From contig JAVBYO010000013.1 in assembly GCA_030823955.1 (NCBI GenBank), positions 62,001 to 126,000 on the forward strand: a stretch of DNA of 64,000 nucleotides, given 5' to 3'. The first letter of the stretch is position 1. Every line of letters starts with the position of its first letter. This document shows positions 1-11,435 of the stretch, in pieces. Both the position numbers and the translations under genes were made by a program. This DNA is from Gallionellaceae bacterium (GTDB taxonomy: Bacteria; Pseudomonadota; Gammaproteobacteria; Burkholderiales; Gallionellaceae). The notes beneath the pieces are model-generated. The model worked only from the letters and a program-made list of their open reading frames with translations, made no database searches and was not told where the DNA came from.

Positions 1-607
1 TCAATTGATGTTGTTCGCCGCCGATGTATTGAGCCGCAACGCGGGTGCGGAAATCATCTTTGACGTGAAATCCACCCGTAATCTGTTCACCTGGATACGC
101 GCACACGGCGGTAAACCGACCTTATGGAAAACCGGACACTCGCTGGTGAAAGCCAAGATGAAGGAGACCGGCGCACTGCTGGCCGGAGAGATGAGTGGAC
201 ACGTGTTCTTCAAGGAGCGCTGGTACGGTTTCGATGACGGTCTCTATTCCGGCGCACGTCTGCTCGAGATATTGAGCAAGGTGTCCGATCCGAATGCGAC
301 ATTGAACGATCTGCCGGATGCGGTGAGCACCCCGGAACTGCATATCCATGTCCAGGAAGGCGAGAACCACAGTCTGATCGCACGACTCAAGCAGGAAGCT
401 AAATTCGACGGTGCCAAAGACATCATCACCATCGACGGCCTGCGTGTGGAGTATGCCGACGGTTTCGGACTGATGCGCCCGTCCAACACCACACCCGTCA
501 TCGTGCTGCGCTTCGAAGCAGACACGGACGCCGCACTAAAACGGATACAGGATAATTTCCGACGCGTGTTGCTGGCCGCCAAACCCGAACTGAAGCTGCC
601 GTTCTAG
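1..607 (+). CDS. Phosphomannomutase/phosphoglucomutase, C-terminal part
   Basis: The 5' end lies outside the window; the reading frame is open from base 2 to the TAG at 605-607, giving about 201 residues. This is the C-terminal part of an alpha-D-phosphohexomutase, which interconverts hexose 6-phosphate and 1-phosphate for nucleotide-sugar, LPS and exopolysaccharide synthesis in the cytoplasm. The sugar-binding loop GEMSGH is visible near residue 62, followed by the family's RYGFDDG-like segment (here WYGFDDG). The C-terminal phosphate-binding domain has the typical RPSNTTP loop. Bifunctional AlgC/ManB-type enzymes share these motifs, so mannose versus glucose preference cannot be decided. 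No downstream partner is co-directional; the next gene is convergent. Confidence 0.9.
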   Translation, partial: QLMLFAADVLSRNAGAEIIFDVKSTRNLFTWIRAHGGKPTLWKTGHSLVKAKMKETGALLAGEMSGHVFFKERWYGFDDGLYSGARLLEILSKVSDPNATLNDLPDAVSTPELHIHVQEGENHSLIARLKQEAKFDGAKDIITIDGLRVEYADGFGLMRPSNTTPVIVLRFEADTDAALKRIQDNFRRVLLAAKPELKLPF

Positions 608-613
608 GCTGGA

Positions 614-1066
614 CTATTGGGAAACGAACGCCAGCTTGCGCTGGCGCGGTTGCAACCAGTAGGCGGCCAGTTCGCGCAACAGCTCGCGATACTGGTCGAT
701 ATCGACAGGCTTGTTCACAAAACTGTTCGCCCCGATCTGATAGCTCAACAGGATGTCGGACTGCTCGCAGACTTCAGAGAATACGATGATGGGCAGCTCC
801 AGCGTGAGCTTATCCATGCGCAATCGGCGCAAGACCGCAAGACCGCTGAGTTTGGGCAGTTTCAAATCCAGCAGGATCAAATGGGGTAGTCGGTCTTTAT
901 CTTTGGCTTTGTGCGACAGCCAAGCCAGCGCCTCGATGCTGTCTTCGACAACGACCAACTGAATGGGCGGTTCACACAAAGCGCAAGCTTCCCGCGCGAA
1001 TGCGATCCCGGTCGGTTCATCCTCTACCAAAAGGATGGTCTGTTGATTTGAGTTCACGGCATCCAA
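614..1066 (-). CDS. Single-domain (CheY-like) response regulator
   Basis: A 150-residue protein consisting of a receiver domain only. Acidic pocket VEDEP, phosphoacceptor Asp in LLDLKLP, the T/S position in IIVFSE and Lys in FVNKPVD are all present; no output domain follows. I chose the TTG at 1066 because AGGAG lies 7 bases upstream and the receiver fold begins a few residues later; an in-frame ATG at 1126 would add 20 residues but has no visible ribosome-binding site. It stands alone, convergent with the phosphohexomutase gene and downstream of alaS. This type often works in phosphorelays or with hybrid kinases; no cognate kinase is adjacent, although a kinase/regulator pair sits beyond alaS. 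Confidence 0.85.
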   Translation of the reverse strand: MDAVNSNQQTILLVEDEPTGIAFAREACALCEPPIQLVVVEDSIEALAWLSHKAKDKDRLPHLILLDLKLPKLSGLAVLRRLRMDKLTLELPIIVFSEVCEQSDILLSYQIGANSFVNKPVDIDQYRELLRELAAYWLQPRQRKLAFVSQ

Positions 1067-1419
1067 CGTTTCTCTCCTGGGCAAAACGTCTTGCTTGCGA
1101 ATCAGAAAATGCGCATCGCTCCGCACAGATTATGATTCATCCCCCTCACCTGCCGCAACACGATTCGTGCCGTGTCTTTATTGTCATCAACCACTGGATG
1201 CTATAACTTCGCCTTCATCCAAGCTGGAACGCCATCCAGTGCCTTCGCAAGATGCTCCGGTTGCGTGCCACCCGCTTGCGCCATGGATGGGTAGCGATCG
1301 TGCCAGAGCGAACGGGTCGCCGCAAAGCGGCGGGGAACCCGTCGGCCTACCCCATGCGGGTGCGGTGGCGGCGCAGCCGCTCTGGTGCGGGCACGACATG
1401 CGCGCCCGGAGTCACCGAA
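1067..1419. other. Intergenic stretch downstream of alaS
   Basis: This 350-base gap contains no intact gene. Bases 1201-1284 hold a remnant of an alaS 3' end (described separately). Bases 1285-1419 are very GC-rich with short symmetrical pieces around the GCCGCaaaGCGGC at 1319-1331, and may act as the alaS transcription end, but no run of T residues is seen. Open frames here are shadows. Confidence 0.6.
1201..1284 (-). pseudogene. Vestigial 3' end of a second alaS allele
   Basis: Read on the minus strand this segment encodes 27 residues and a TAG stop, matching the last 27 residues of the intact AlaS upstream with only four differences (A/D, S/G, D/A, V/M). At DNA level many further differences are synonymous third-position changes (for example GCT/GCG, CAC/CAT, TTG/CTT, TTG/TTA). 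The preserved frame and stop and the mainly synonymous divergence show that it derives from a functional but different alaS allele, not from a recent tandem duplication. It lies about 135 bases beyond the alaS stop. It has no start context and is presumably not expressed alone. Confidence 0.8.
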
Positions 1420-4041
<2,622 letters not shown>

Positions 4042-4125
4042 CACACACCCTCGGTATCAGACATCACTCGAAAACGGTGTGTATCATACCACGCGGGGCT
4101 TGCGACCCGCACAAGAGGAATGCGG

Positions 4126-4737
4126 TCAGGGCAAGAACATGCGGAACACGGCGCCGCCCGCATTGCTCAACTCGACCCGGCCATGAGTCTCCTGCAAGCG
4201 ATGCAGCTCTGCGATCTTGCGGGCCAGATAAAGTCCCAGCCCAGTCCCCCGCCCACTCACGGCGGAAGGCTCCGCCCCGCCGTCTTTCAACATCTCTTCC
4301 GGGTAACCCGTGCCGTCATCGGCCACTTCGAGCACCAGCATCTTGTCCTGTTCATAGGCAGCCAAGCGCACCGTTGAACGGGCCGCCCGGCAAGCGTTAT
4401 GGACGGCGTTCGCCAATGCCATACGCACCAATGCGTCATCGAAAAAAGCCATGGCCGGAGCGGCTGCGGTATCCAGCTCGATTTTTAGACCGGGGAACAA
4501 TTCGCGGTATTCAGCCGCCACGATCGCCAGGAAGTCGGCAGCATCCACCGAATCGGCATTCACCGTCAGTTGCGCATTGACCTGGCGGTGCATCAGCAAC
4601 ATCTCGGACAAGCGCCGCGATGCGTTCATCGCGATCACCATCTCCTGCTGTGCATCCGCGCGCGCGCCCAAACGGAGGGACAATTCGGCCAACTGGTTCT
4701 TGACGTCATGTACCACGGCGGCATAAAGATCATTCAT
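4126..4737 (-). CDS. Soluble histidine kinase without sensor domain
   Basis: A 203-residue protein that is only a histidine kinase core. The H box is VVHDVKNQL right at the N-terminus (His about residue 10), the N box is NAVHNACRAA, G1 is VADDGTGYP and G2 is GTGLGLYLA. There are no membrane segments, PAS or HAMP domains, so its input must come from a partner protein. The ATG at 4737 has GGAG 8 bases upstream. It begins 12 bases after the stop of the receiver-TPR regulator gene, so the two are cotranscribed and probably form a two-component pair. The signal and target are unknown. Confidence 0.85.
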   Translation of the reverse strand: MNDLYAAVVHDVKNQLAELSLRLGARADAQQEMVIAMNASRRLSEMLLMHRQVNAQLTVNADSVDAADFLAIVAAEYRELFPGLKIELDTAAAPAMAFFDDALVRMALANAVHNACRAARSTVRLAAYEQDKMLVLEVADDGTGYPEEMLKDGGAEPSAVSGRGTGLGLYLARKIAELHRLQETHGRVELSNAGGAVFRMFLP

Positions 4738-4749
4738 GGAGCTGCTCCA

Positions 4750-6339
4750 TCAGGGTTTCAATTGTTTGAGCAGTCCGTCTATCTGGGGCAATTTGGCATG
4801 GTTCGGGGCTTTCTTGATGAGCGCTTCACGGTAACGCAGACATTTGCTGAACTTCTCCGCATCCTTTCCGTTACGCGACAGGTCAAGTGCGATCACCAGC
4901 GCGGCATTGCTGACGATCTGAAGATTGTTGGGCAGGCGGTCGGCGGCCTCGCACAACGACGCGATCGCCTCGTCCAACTGCCCGGCTTCGGCCTTGCGCA
5001 CACCGTCGTTGTTGAGCAGGATGACCTCTCTGCTGCTCTCTTCGATCATTGCGGTGGCTTCGGAGGCATCCTTGCCGGCCGCAGTCAACGCTTCGTGCAC
5101 CTTGCTGCGGATCGATTCGTCTTCCTGATTGTTCTGGATGGCATGGCGCAACAGATTCGTCGCTTCGTCTTCCTTGCCCATGGCGAAGCAGGCATCGGCC
5201 AGCGCGACCACCGTATGTGCGGACAACTTGCTCAGATCGCTGACCGACATCGCCTGGGCCAGTGCAGCTTCAGCCTGTTCATGGTTCCCGGCGGCACGAT
5301 GGGCGACACTCTCAGTCGCCGCCAACATCACACTGCTGTGCTCGTCATTGAAGCTTTTTTTGGCGTCGGCCACCACACTCAACGCCTCCGCCGTCTTGCC
5401 CTGATTGACCAGCGCCTTGGACAGCACGGCATAGTCGTTCGCCTGGCGCACCGGGGAAAACTTGTGTTTTTGCAACGCCTGACGCATCACCGCTTCAGCC
5501 ACTTCCGGTTTTCCCGCGCTGACGGCCAAAGAGCTCAATTCACGGATGCGGCTCATCGTTCCCGGCGAGACTTCGCGCGCTTTTTGCAGGATGTCCAACG
5601 CAGCCTCTTTCTCCCCGGACTCGGATAGCAGCTTGCCCATCAGATCATAAGCAGCCATGAATTGGGGAGCTTCTGCCAATATCTCGCGCAGCAGCAACTG
5701 CGCTTCTTCTTTTTTGTCCAATTCAGCCAAGGCACGCGCCAAACCAAGTTTGGCCCAACCGATAGGACGCAAGGCCAACACTTCGCGATACAGGTCAGCC
5801 GCTTGCTGATGGCGACTGGCCGACATCAGTGCCGACGCTTTGATCTTGCACAATTCAATGAAATATTTATCTTTGCTTGCGAGCTTCTTGTCGCACTCGG
5901 CGATCACGCGCAGCCAGTTCTTTTCATCGGCGGCTTTGTCGATGACGGAGAAATACTCCTGCCGCCCGAGTAGCTTCTCCAGACGGGCATCGAACTGTGC
6001 TGCGGTGAAAGGTTTGAGCAGATAATCGTCCGGCGCGCATTCGGAAGCGGCGACGACTTTCTCGTAGGCCTGTTCGGCCGTGATCATGATGAAGATGGTG
6101 TTGTGGGCGATCAGGTCGTTCGAACGCAGATACTCCAAAAACTGCTGGCCATCAGTACTGTCCCCCAGGGAATAGTCGCACAGGATCACGTCGTAGCGAT
6201 TGACCGCCATGCGCTCCAACGCGTCTTTGATACTGGAAGCCAAATGCAATTTTGCGAAACCGGAATTGGTCAGCGACATGCGCAGCTGCGAGCGCATCCC
6301 CTCCAGATCGTCAACCACCAACACCCACTTGTCGGACAT
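4750..6339 (-). CDS. Response regulator: receiver domain fused to TPR repeats
   Basis: A 529-residue protein. Residues 1-125 form a receiver domain (VVDDLEG acidic pocket, Asp in ILCDYSLGD, Thr in IMITAEQ, Lys in LLKPFT). The remainder is helical with degenerate tetratricopeptide repeats, e.g. ADLYREVLALRP, AQLLLREILAEAP and AAYDLMGKLLSESG, so the output is protein binding rather than DNA binding. I prefer the ATG at 6339, 9 residues before the first strand; an in-frame TTG at 6351 is possible. It precedes a sensorless kinase gene by 12 bases. Similar receiver-TPR proteins in proteobacteria are mostly uncharacterised. Confidence 0.82.
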   Translation of the reverse strand: MSDKWVLVVDDLEGMRSQLRMSLTNSGFAKLHLASSIKDALERMAVNRYDVILCDYSLGDSTDGQQFLEYLRSNDLIAHNTIFIMITAEQAYEKVVAASECAPDDYLLKPFTAAQFDARLEKLLGRQEYFSVIDKAADEKNWLRVIAECDKKLASKDKYFIELCKIKASALMSASRHQQAADLYREVLALRPIGWAKLGLARALAELDKKEEAQLLLREILAEAPQFMAAYDLMGKLLSESGEKEAALDILQKAREVSPGTMSRIRELSSLAVSAGKPEVAEAVMRQALQKHKFSPVRQANDYAVLSKALVNQGKTAEALSVVADAKKSFNDEHSSVMLAATESVAHRAAGNHEQAEAALAQAMSVSDLSKLSAHTVVALADACFAMGKEDEATNLLRHAIQNNQEDESIRSKVHEALTAAGKDASEATAMIEESSREVILLNNDGVRKAEAGQLDEAIASLCEAADRLPNNLQIVSNAALVIALDLSRNGKDAEKFSKCLRYREALIKKAPNHAKLPQIDGLLKQLKP

Positions 6340-6379
6340 ACTGTTTGCCAAATTACCACCCGTTCACGATTCGGCAGGC

Positions 6380-6835
6380 TCAGCTTTCCATTTCCGCCGA
6401 GCGCAACACCTTGAAGATCACATCCATGGAAAATCCGCGCGATTGCAGAAAACGCATCTGTCTGGCTTTTTCCCTGGCATCCTGAGGAAGCGTGCCGAAT
6501 TTCTTTTGCCATACCGCGTGCGCCGCTTCCAATTCACTCTCCTTGAGCGACGGCAAAGATACACTGATTAATTCTTCCGCGATACCCTTTTGGCGCAATT
6601 CGTGGGTGATACGTTGCAGGCCGAAGCGGCTCCGTTTGGCCGCCACCAGCTGGGTGGCCGCACGGGCATCGGAGAGCCAGCCGCGCCCCTCCAGTTCATC
6701 CAGCACGGCAGCAATATCTTCGCCCTCCTGAGCGTAAGGCGACAACTTGTCGTGCAGCTCGGCACGACTATGTTCGCGCCGCGCCAGATAACGCATGGCG
6801 CGGACACGCAAGCTCAGCTCAGGCCGCTTCACCAC
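6380..6835 (-). CDS. recX: RecX, regulator of RecA
   Basis: A 151-residue protein of the RecX/OraA family made of three-helix repeats ([16 protein letters not shown]..., then [12 protein letters not shown], then LKESELEAA). RecX binds inside RecA filaments and limits their extension and ATPase activity. The gene overlaps the end of recA by 17 bases, the usual arrangement, so the two are translationally linked. The start is taken as the GTG at 6835, within the recA 3' end; a second GTG follows immediately and an ATG lies 13 codons further in. Length and order fit the family well. Confidence 0.92.
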   Translation of the reverse strand: MVKRPELSLRVRAMRYLARREHSRAELHDKLSPYAQEGEDIAAVLDELEGRGWLSDARAATQLVAAKRSRFGLQRITHELRQKGIAEELISVSLPSLKESELEAAHAVWQKKFGTLPQDAREKARQMRFLQSRGFSMDVIFKVLRSAEMES

Positions 6836-7886
6836 CGGCTTTGGCGCCCGTTTTGGCAGCAGCTTTGCCCGTCGTCTTTTCAGCCGTTTCGATCAGCGCC
6901 ACCCCCAATACTTCACGCACCTTGTTCTCGATCTCGATGGCGATATCGGGATTGCTCTTCAGGAATTCACGCGCATTGTCCTTGCCCTGGCCGATCTTTT
7001 CACCCTTGTAGGCATACCAGGCACCGGACTTCTCCACCAGCTTATGCAACACGCCCAGCTCGATGACTTCACCTTCGCGCGAGATACCCTCTCCATACAG
7101 GATGTCGAAGTTAGCTTCCTTGAACGGTGGCGCCACCTTGTTCTTCACCACTTTGACGCGGGTCTCGTTGCCGATCACCTCGTCGCCCTTCTTGATCGCA
7201 CCGGTGCGGCGGATATCCATACGCACGGAAGCGTAGAACTTAAGCGCGTTACCGCCGGTGGTGGTTTCGGGGTTGCCGAACATCACACCGATCTTCATGC
7301 GGATCTGGTTGATGAAGATGACCATGGTGTTGGAGCGATTGATGTTGGCCGTGAGCTTACGCAAGGCTTGCGACATCAGGCGGGCATGCAAGCCCATCTG
7401 CGCATCGCCCATCTCGCCTTCGATTTCGGCCTTGGGTGTCAGCGCGGCAACGGAGTCCACCACCACGATGTCCACCGAACCGGAACGAACCAGCATGTCG
7501 ACGATTTCCAGAGCCTGTTCGCCGTTGTCGGGCTGCGAGATGAGCAGGTCTTCCACCTTCACACCAAGTTTCTGTGCATATTGCGGATCAAGCGCGTGTT
7601 CGGCATCGATGAACGCGGCAGTACCGCCCAGTTTCTGCATTTCGGCGATGACTTGCAGGGTCAATGTGGTCTTGCCGGACGATTCCGGACCATAGATCTC
7701 GATCACGCGGCCGCGCGGCAAACCGCCCACACCCAGCGCGATATCCAGCCCCAGCGAACCGGTGGAAACCACCTGAATGTCGCGCGCAACGTCGTGTTCG
7801 CCCAGACGCATGATAGAGCCTTTGCCGAACTGCTTTTCGATCTGGCTCAATGCTGCCGCGAGCGCCTTGCTTTTGTTCTCATCCAT
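6819..7886 (-). CDS. recA: Recombinase RecA
   Basis: A 355-residue RecA protein. It polymerises on single-stranded DNA, drives homologous strand exchange and triggers LexA self-cleavage. The N-terminal polymerisation helix is followed by Walker A GPESSGKT at residues 66-73, Walker [10 protein letters not shown], the L2 region with [10 protein letters not shown], and the C-terminal region ending in an Ala/Lys-rich tail. The ATG at 7886 has AAGGA 8 bases upstream. recX overlaps the 3' end. A GAAC-N4-GTTC palindrome about 60 bases upstream may be its SOS operator. Confidence 0.98.
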   Translation of the reverse strand: MDENKSKALAAALSQIEKQFGKGSIMRLGEHDVARDIQVVSTGSLGLDIALGVGGLPRGRVIEIYGPESSGKTTLTLQVIAEMQKLGGTAAFIDAEHALDPQYAQKLGVKVEDLLISQPDNGEQALEIVDMLVRSGSVDIVVVDSVAALTPKAEIEGEMGDAQMGLHARLMSQALRKLTANINRSNTMVIFINQIRMKIGVMFGNPETTTGGNALKFYASVRMDIRRTGAIKKGDEVIGNETRVKVVKNKVAPPFKEANFDILYGEGISREGEVIELGVLHKLVEKSGAWYAYKGEKIGQGKDNAREFLKSNPDIAIEIENKVREVLGVALIETAEKTTGKAAAKTGAKAGGEAA

Positions 7887-7944
7887 ATCGGTTTCCTTTC
7901 AAGAATTGGTGCAGGATTGTTGCACATCAATTTGGAGTTGTACA

Positions 7945-7958
7945 GAACGTTCGTTCTA
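7945..7958 (-). promoter_or_regulatory. Candidate SOS-type operator upstream of recA
   Basis: The sequence AGAACGTTCGTTCT contains GAAC-N4-GTTC with matching flanking A/T, a perfect inverted repeat. It lies in the 73-base gap between pncC and recA, about 60 bases before the recA ATG. The motif equals the LexA half-site arrangement known in Gram-positive bacteria, whereas most betaproteobacteria are expected to use a CTGT-N8-ACAG box, which I do not find complete here (only a CTGTACA half). Position and symmetry suggest an operator; assignment to LexA is inference. Confidence 0.35.
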
Positions 7959-7959
7959 T

Positions 7960-8544
7960 TTATTCCATTTTCTGATCTTTGCTGGCATCCAGCAGGTCGA
8001 GCACGCCTTGCAAGGCGACACGCACCGCCGCCGCCCGGATTCCCTCCCGATCACCGGAAAGATGATGGCAGGCGGCAAACACCCTATGCCCTTGCGCCCA
8101 GGCGAACCACACCGTACCAACCGGCTTCTCTTGGCTGCCGCCAGTGGGGCCTGCGATCCCACTCACTGCCAGAGCCACTTGGGCACGGCTGTACTGCAAC
8201 GCCCCCTCAGCCATCTCCCGTACCGTCTTTTCACTGACCGCACCATGCGCCTCCAGCGTCTCGGGCGAAACCCCCAACACTTCTTCCTTGGCGACATTGG
8301 AATAGGTCACAAAACCGCGCTCGAACCAAGCCGAACTGCCCGATATGCGGGTGACTTCCTGCGCGATGCCGCCGCCGGTGCATGATTCTGCCGTTACCAA
8401 TGTCATACCGCACAACTTTAATGCTTCGCCAACCTGACGCGCGAGCAGCCCGGATTCTGGAACACTGACACTGGCAACAATGTTGGTCTTGGCAACGGCC
8501 TTGGCCTTGGCATGACGTGCGGCTTTTTTCTTGGAGCGGCGCAT
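7960..8544 (-). CDS. pncC: Nicotinamide-nucleotide amidase (CinA C-terminal family)
   Basis: A 194-residue protein with the CinA_C domain: VTAESCTGGGIAQEVTRISG near residue 58, then GFVTYSNVAK and AVSGIAGPTGGS. PncC deamidates nicotinamide mononucleotide to nicotinate mononucleotide, recycling the NMN formed by NAD-dependent DNA ligase. About 40 basic residues (MRRSKKKAARHAKAKA...) precede the domain, longer than usual. The ATG at 8544 is chosen because it begins 2 bases after the metZ stop; a longer frame upstream is a shadow of metZ. The gene lies directly upstream of recA, as cinA-type genes often do. Confidence 0.88.
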   Translation of the reverse strand: MRRSKKKAARHAKAKAVAKTNIVASVSVPESGLLARQVGEALKLCGMTLVTAESCTGGGIAQEVTRISGSSAWFERGFVTYSNVAKEEVLGVSPETLEAHGAVSEKTVREMAEGALQYSRAQVALAVSGIAGPTGGSQEKPVGTVWFAWAQGHRVFAACHHLSGDREGIRAAAVRVALQGVLDLLDASKDQKME

Positions 8545-8546
8545 TT

Positions 8547-9713
8547 TCACAGCCCCCGTATCAGATCGTTCTGAATATCGACCACCGCTTCCAAACCGAC
8601 CGCGATGCGAATCAACCCATCGCTGATACCGGCGGCGGCACGTGCTTCCGGCGTGATGCGTGCGTGCGTGGTCGTCGCCGGATGGGTGATGGTAGTCTTG
8701 GTATCGCCCAGGTTGGCGGTGATGGACAGCATCTTGGTGTTGTCGATCACCTTCCACGCCGCAGCCTTGCCGCCCTTCACCTCGAACGCCACGATGCCGC
8801 CGCCGGTCTTCTGCTGCTGCAGCGCCAGTGCATGCTGCGGATGCGACGGCAGACCGGGATAGAACACACGTGCCACGTTGGGCTGTTGCTCCAGCCATTG
8901 CGCCAGCTGCAAGGCATTGGCGCTGTGTGCATCCATGCGCAGCTTGAGCGTCTCCAGTCCTTTCAGGAACACCCAGGCGTTGAACGCGCTCATGGTCGGG
9001 CCAGTGGTACGCAGAAAACCGTACACCGGTTCCATCAGTTTCTTGCTGCCCAGTACCGCGCCGCCCAACACGCGGCCTTGGCCGTCGATATATTTGGTGG
9101 CGGAATGGATCACGATGTCCGCGCCCAGCTCCAGCGGGCGTTGCAGGATAGGCGTACAGAAACAGTTGTCCACCGCCAGCAAGGCGCCGCAGCTCTTCGC
9201 CACAGCGGCAATTGCTGCGATGTCAGAGATCTCGGTGAGCGGATTGGACGGCGTCTCCAGAAAGAACAGCCTGGTGTTGGGCCGCACCGCCGCCTGCCAC
9301 TCGGCCACATCGGTGGCGGAGACATAGGTGGTTTCCACACCGAACTTCTTGAAATAGTTGTTGAAGGTATTGGTCGTGGCACCAAACAGGCTACGCGATG
9401 CCACGATATGGTCGCCCGCCTTCAGCAAGCCCATGCAGGTGGACAGGATGGCAGCCATGCCGCTCGCCGTCGCCACACATTGCTCGGCACCTTCCAGCGC
9501 GGCCAGACGCTCTTCGAACATGGTGACCGTGGGATTGGTGAAACGCGCGTAGATGTTACCCGGCTCTTCGCCGATGAAACGCTTGGCCGCTTGTTCGGCG
9601 TTGTCGAACACAAAACTGGAAGTGAGGAACAACGCTTCACTGTGTTCGTGGAACTGGCTGCGCTCGGTACCCGCGCGCACCGCCAGCGTCTCTGGTTGAT
9701 AGTTATCAGTCAT
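8547..9713 (-). CDS. metZ: O-succinylhomoserine sulfhydrylase
   Basis: A 388-residue PLP enzyme of the Cys/Met metabolism family that makes homocysteine directly from O-succinylhomoserine and sulfide. The PLP lysine is K207 in HSATKYIDGQG; the conserved YARFTNPT, ATASGMAA and VDNCFCTP segments are present. The start is the ATG at 9713 with AAGGA 8 bases upstream; an ATG three codons earlier has poor spacing. Close homologues are cystathionine gamma-synthase and O-acetylhomoserine lyase, but the location downstream of purF is the typical one for betaproteobacterial metZ. A structured leader with a terminator hairpin precedes it. Confidence 0.9.
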   Translation of the reverse strand: MTDNYQPETLAVRAGTERSQFHEHSEALFLTSSFVFDNAEQAAKRFIGEEPGNIYARFTNPTVTMFEERLAALEGAEQCVATASGMAAILSTCMGLLKAGDHIVASRSLFGATTNTFNNYFKKFGVETTYVSATDVAEWQAAVRPNTRLFFLETPSNPLTEISDIAAIAAVAKSCGALLAVDNCFCTPILQRPLELGADIVIHSATKYIDGQGRVLGGAVLGSKKLMEPVYGFLRTTGPTMSAFNAWVFLKGLETLKLRMDAHSANALQLAQWLEQQPNVARVFYPGLPSHPQHALALQQQKTGGGIVAFEVKGGKAAAWKVIDNTKMLSITANLGDTKTTITHPATTTHARITPEARAAAGISDGLIRIAVGLEAVVDIQNDLIRGL

Positions 9714-9755
9714 TCTCTTCATCCTTGCGACCTGTCCACGCCGACAATGCCGCCA

Positions 9756-9792
9756 ATAAAAAACCCGGAAAGCTTAGCGCTAAACCGGGTTT
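9756..9792 (-). terminator. Rho-independent terminator between purF and metZ
   Basis: On the minus strand AAACCCGG pairs with CCGGGTTT (bases 9785-9792 and 9761-9768) and is followed by a T-run (TTTTTTATT). It can end the cvpA-purF transcript or act as an attenuator in the metZ leader, since it sits only about 45 bases before the metZ start. Confidence 0.75.
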
Positions 9793-9796
9793 CCCT

Positions 9797-9820
9797 CGCT
9801 TTAGCTGTATTTGTAAAGCG
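9797..9820 (-). promoter_or_regulatory. Hairpin upstream of the purF-metZ terminator
   Basis: A perfect 7-bp inverted repeat, CGCTTTA at 9797-9803 and TAAAGCG at 9814-9820, separated by 10 bases. It directly precedes the terminator hairpin, so the two together form a tandem-hairpin leader of metZ. No known methionine-type riboswitch signature is recognised. Confidence 0.5.
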
Positions 9821-9884
9821 CCCGCAAGCTGTTCCTCAAATCGGCGCAGACGGAAAGTAGCACCCTCCGTTGCAGTCCGTCAAC

Positions 9885-11411
9885 TCACATGGAGGTCGCA
9901 CTCATCGCCAGATCGAGCTCCATCTGCTCCTCGTCGGAGACTTTGTTGGCCTTGCCCGCCCCGCGCGCATTCTCGATACGCTCCAGATATTCCGGTGTGA
10001 TGTCACCGGTGATGTATTCACCGTCGAAACAGGCACAGTCGAACCTAGTGATCGCCGGATTGCATTTCTGCACCGCCGCTTTCAGATCTTCGAGATCCTG
10101 ATAGATGATGCGGTCGGCACTGATCTCGCGGCAGATCTCCTCATCGGTGCGTCCGGTCGCGATCAATTCGCGACCGGACGGCATGTCGATACCGTACACG
10201 TTGGGATATTTCACCGGCGGCGCGGCGGAAGCAAAATACACCTTGCGCGCACCGGCATCACGCGCCATCTGCACGATCTCGCGGCTGGTGGTACCACGCA
10301 CGATGGAATCGTCCACCAGCAGCACGTTTTTGTCCTTGAATTCGACACTGATGGCATTCAGTTTCTGGCGCACGGACTTCTTGCGCATCGCCTGCCCCGG
10401 CATGATGAAGGTGCGCCCGATATAGCGATTCTTGACGAAGCCTTCGCGGAACGGAATACCGAGGCGGTTGGCCATCTGCAACGCGCTCGGACGACTGGAG
10501 TCGGGAATGGGAATGATCACATCGATATCGTGATCCGGCCACACACGCTCAAGTTTGTCGGCAAGGTATTCACCCATATTCAAACGGGTTTCGTACACCG
10601 AGATACCGTCAATCACCGAGTCGGGACGCGCCAGGTAAACGTATTCGAAGATGCAGGGGTTAAGCACCGGATTGGGCGCGCATTGCTGGCTGTGGAAGTT
10701 GCCGTTGAAGTCGATAAACACCGCCTCGCCGGGTGCGATATCGCGCATGAACTTGAAACCCAACGTATCCAGCGCCACACTTTCCGAGGCCACCAGATAC
10801 TCCACACCTTGTGCGGTCTGATTGCTGCCGACCACCAGCGGGCGGATACCGTAAGGATCGCGAAAAGCCAGCAAGCCGTAACCCGCGATCATGGACACCA
10901 CCGCATACGCGCCGCGACAGCGCCGATGCACGCCGGATACGGCGGCAAAGATCGCTTTGGTATCCAGACGCAATTGTTTGCATTCGACCTGCAACTCGTG
11001 CGCCAGCACATTGAGCAGCACTTCGGAATCTGAATTGGTGTTGACGTGGCGCAAGTCGTCGAGGAACAACTCTTTCTGCAACTGTGCGGTATTGGTCAGG
11101 TTGCCGTTGTGGCCGAGTACGATACCGAACGGGGAATTGACGTAGAACGGCTGTGCCTCGTTGTGATCCACCGCCGACCCCGCCGTGGGATAACGCACAT
11201 GTGCGATACCGGCATTGCCGCTCAGCGCACGCATGTTGCGGGTGCGGAACACGTCATGCGCAAGCCCGTTGGCTTTATGCAGATGGAAGGCGTTGCCCTC
11301 TATCGTGGCGATACCCGCGGCATCCTGCCCGCGATGTTGTAAGACCTGCAACCCGTCGTACAACAACTGGTTGACGGGGGTTTGTGCAACGACGCCGAGA
11401 ATGCCACACAT
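9885..11411 (-). CDS. purF: Amidophosphoribosyltransferase
   Basis: A 508-residue enzyme that makes 5-phosphoribosylamine from PRPP and glutamine, the first committed purine step. Cys2 after the initiator Met (MCGILGVV) is the N-terminal nucleophile of the glutamine amidotransferase domain, with HRGQDAAGI and GHNGNLTN typical of the fold. The C-terminal phosphoribosyltransferase domain carries the PRPP loop [14 protein letters not shown]. Length and order are those of E. coli PurF. It follows cvpA on the same strand by 24 bases, the classic cvpA-purF pairing, and is followed by an intrinsic terminator. Confidence 0.97.
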   Translation of the reverse strand: MCGILGVVAQTPVNQLLYDGLQVLQHRGQDAAGIATIEGNAFHLHKANGLAHDVFRTRNMRALSGNAGIAHVRYPTAGSAVDHNEAQPFYVNSPFGIVLGHNGNLTNTAQLQKELFLDDLRHVNTNSDSEVLLNVLAHELQVECKQLRLDTKAIFAAVSGVHRRCRGAYAVVSMIAGYGLLAFRDPYGIRPLVVGSNQTAQGVEYLVASESVALDTLGFKFMRDIAPGEAVFIDFNGNFHSQQCAPNPVLNPCIFEYVYLARPDSVIDGISVYETRLNMGEYLADKLERVWPDHDIDVIIPIPDSSRPSALQMANRLGIPFREGFVKNRYIGRTFIMPGQAMRKKSVRQKLNAISVEFKDKNVLLVDDSIVRGTTSREIVQMARDAGARKVYFASAAPPVKYPNVYGIDMPSGRELIATGRTDEEICREISADRIIYQDLEDLKAAVQKCNPAITRFDCACFDGEYITGDITPEYLERIENARGAGKANKVSDEEQMELDLAMSATSM

Positions 11412-11435
11412 GTCAGATTCCGATAGTCCGTAAAG

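Noticed and set aside
8517-9860. 447-codon plus-strand frame opposite metZ
   Set aside because: Shadow of a conserved gene with no ribosome-binding site and atypical composition.
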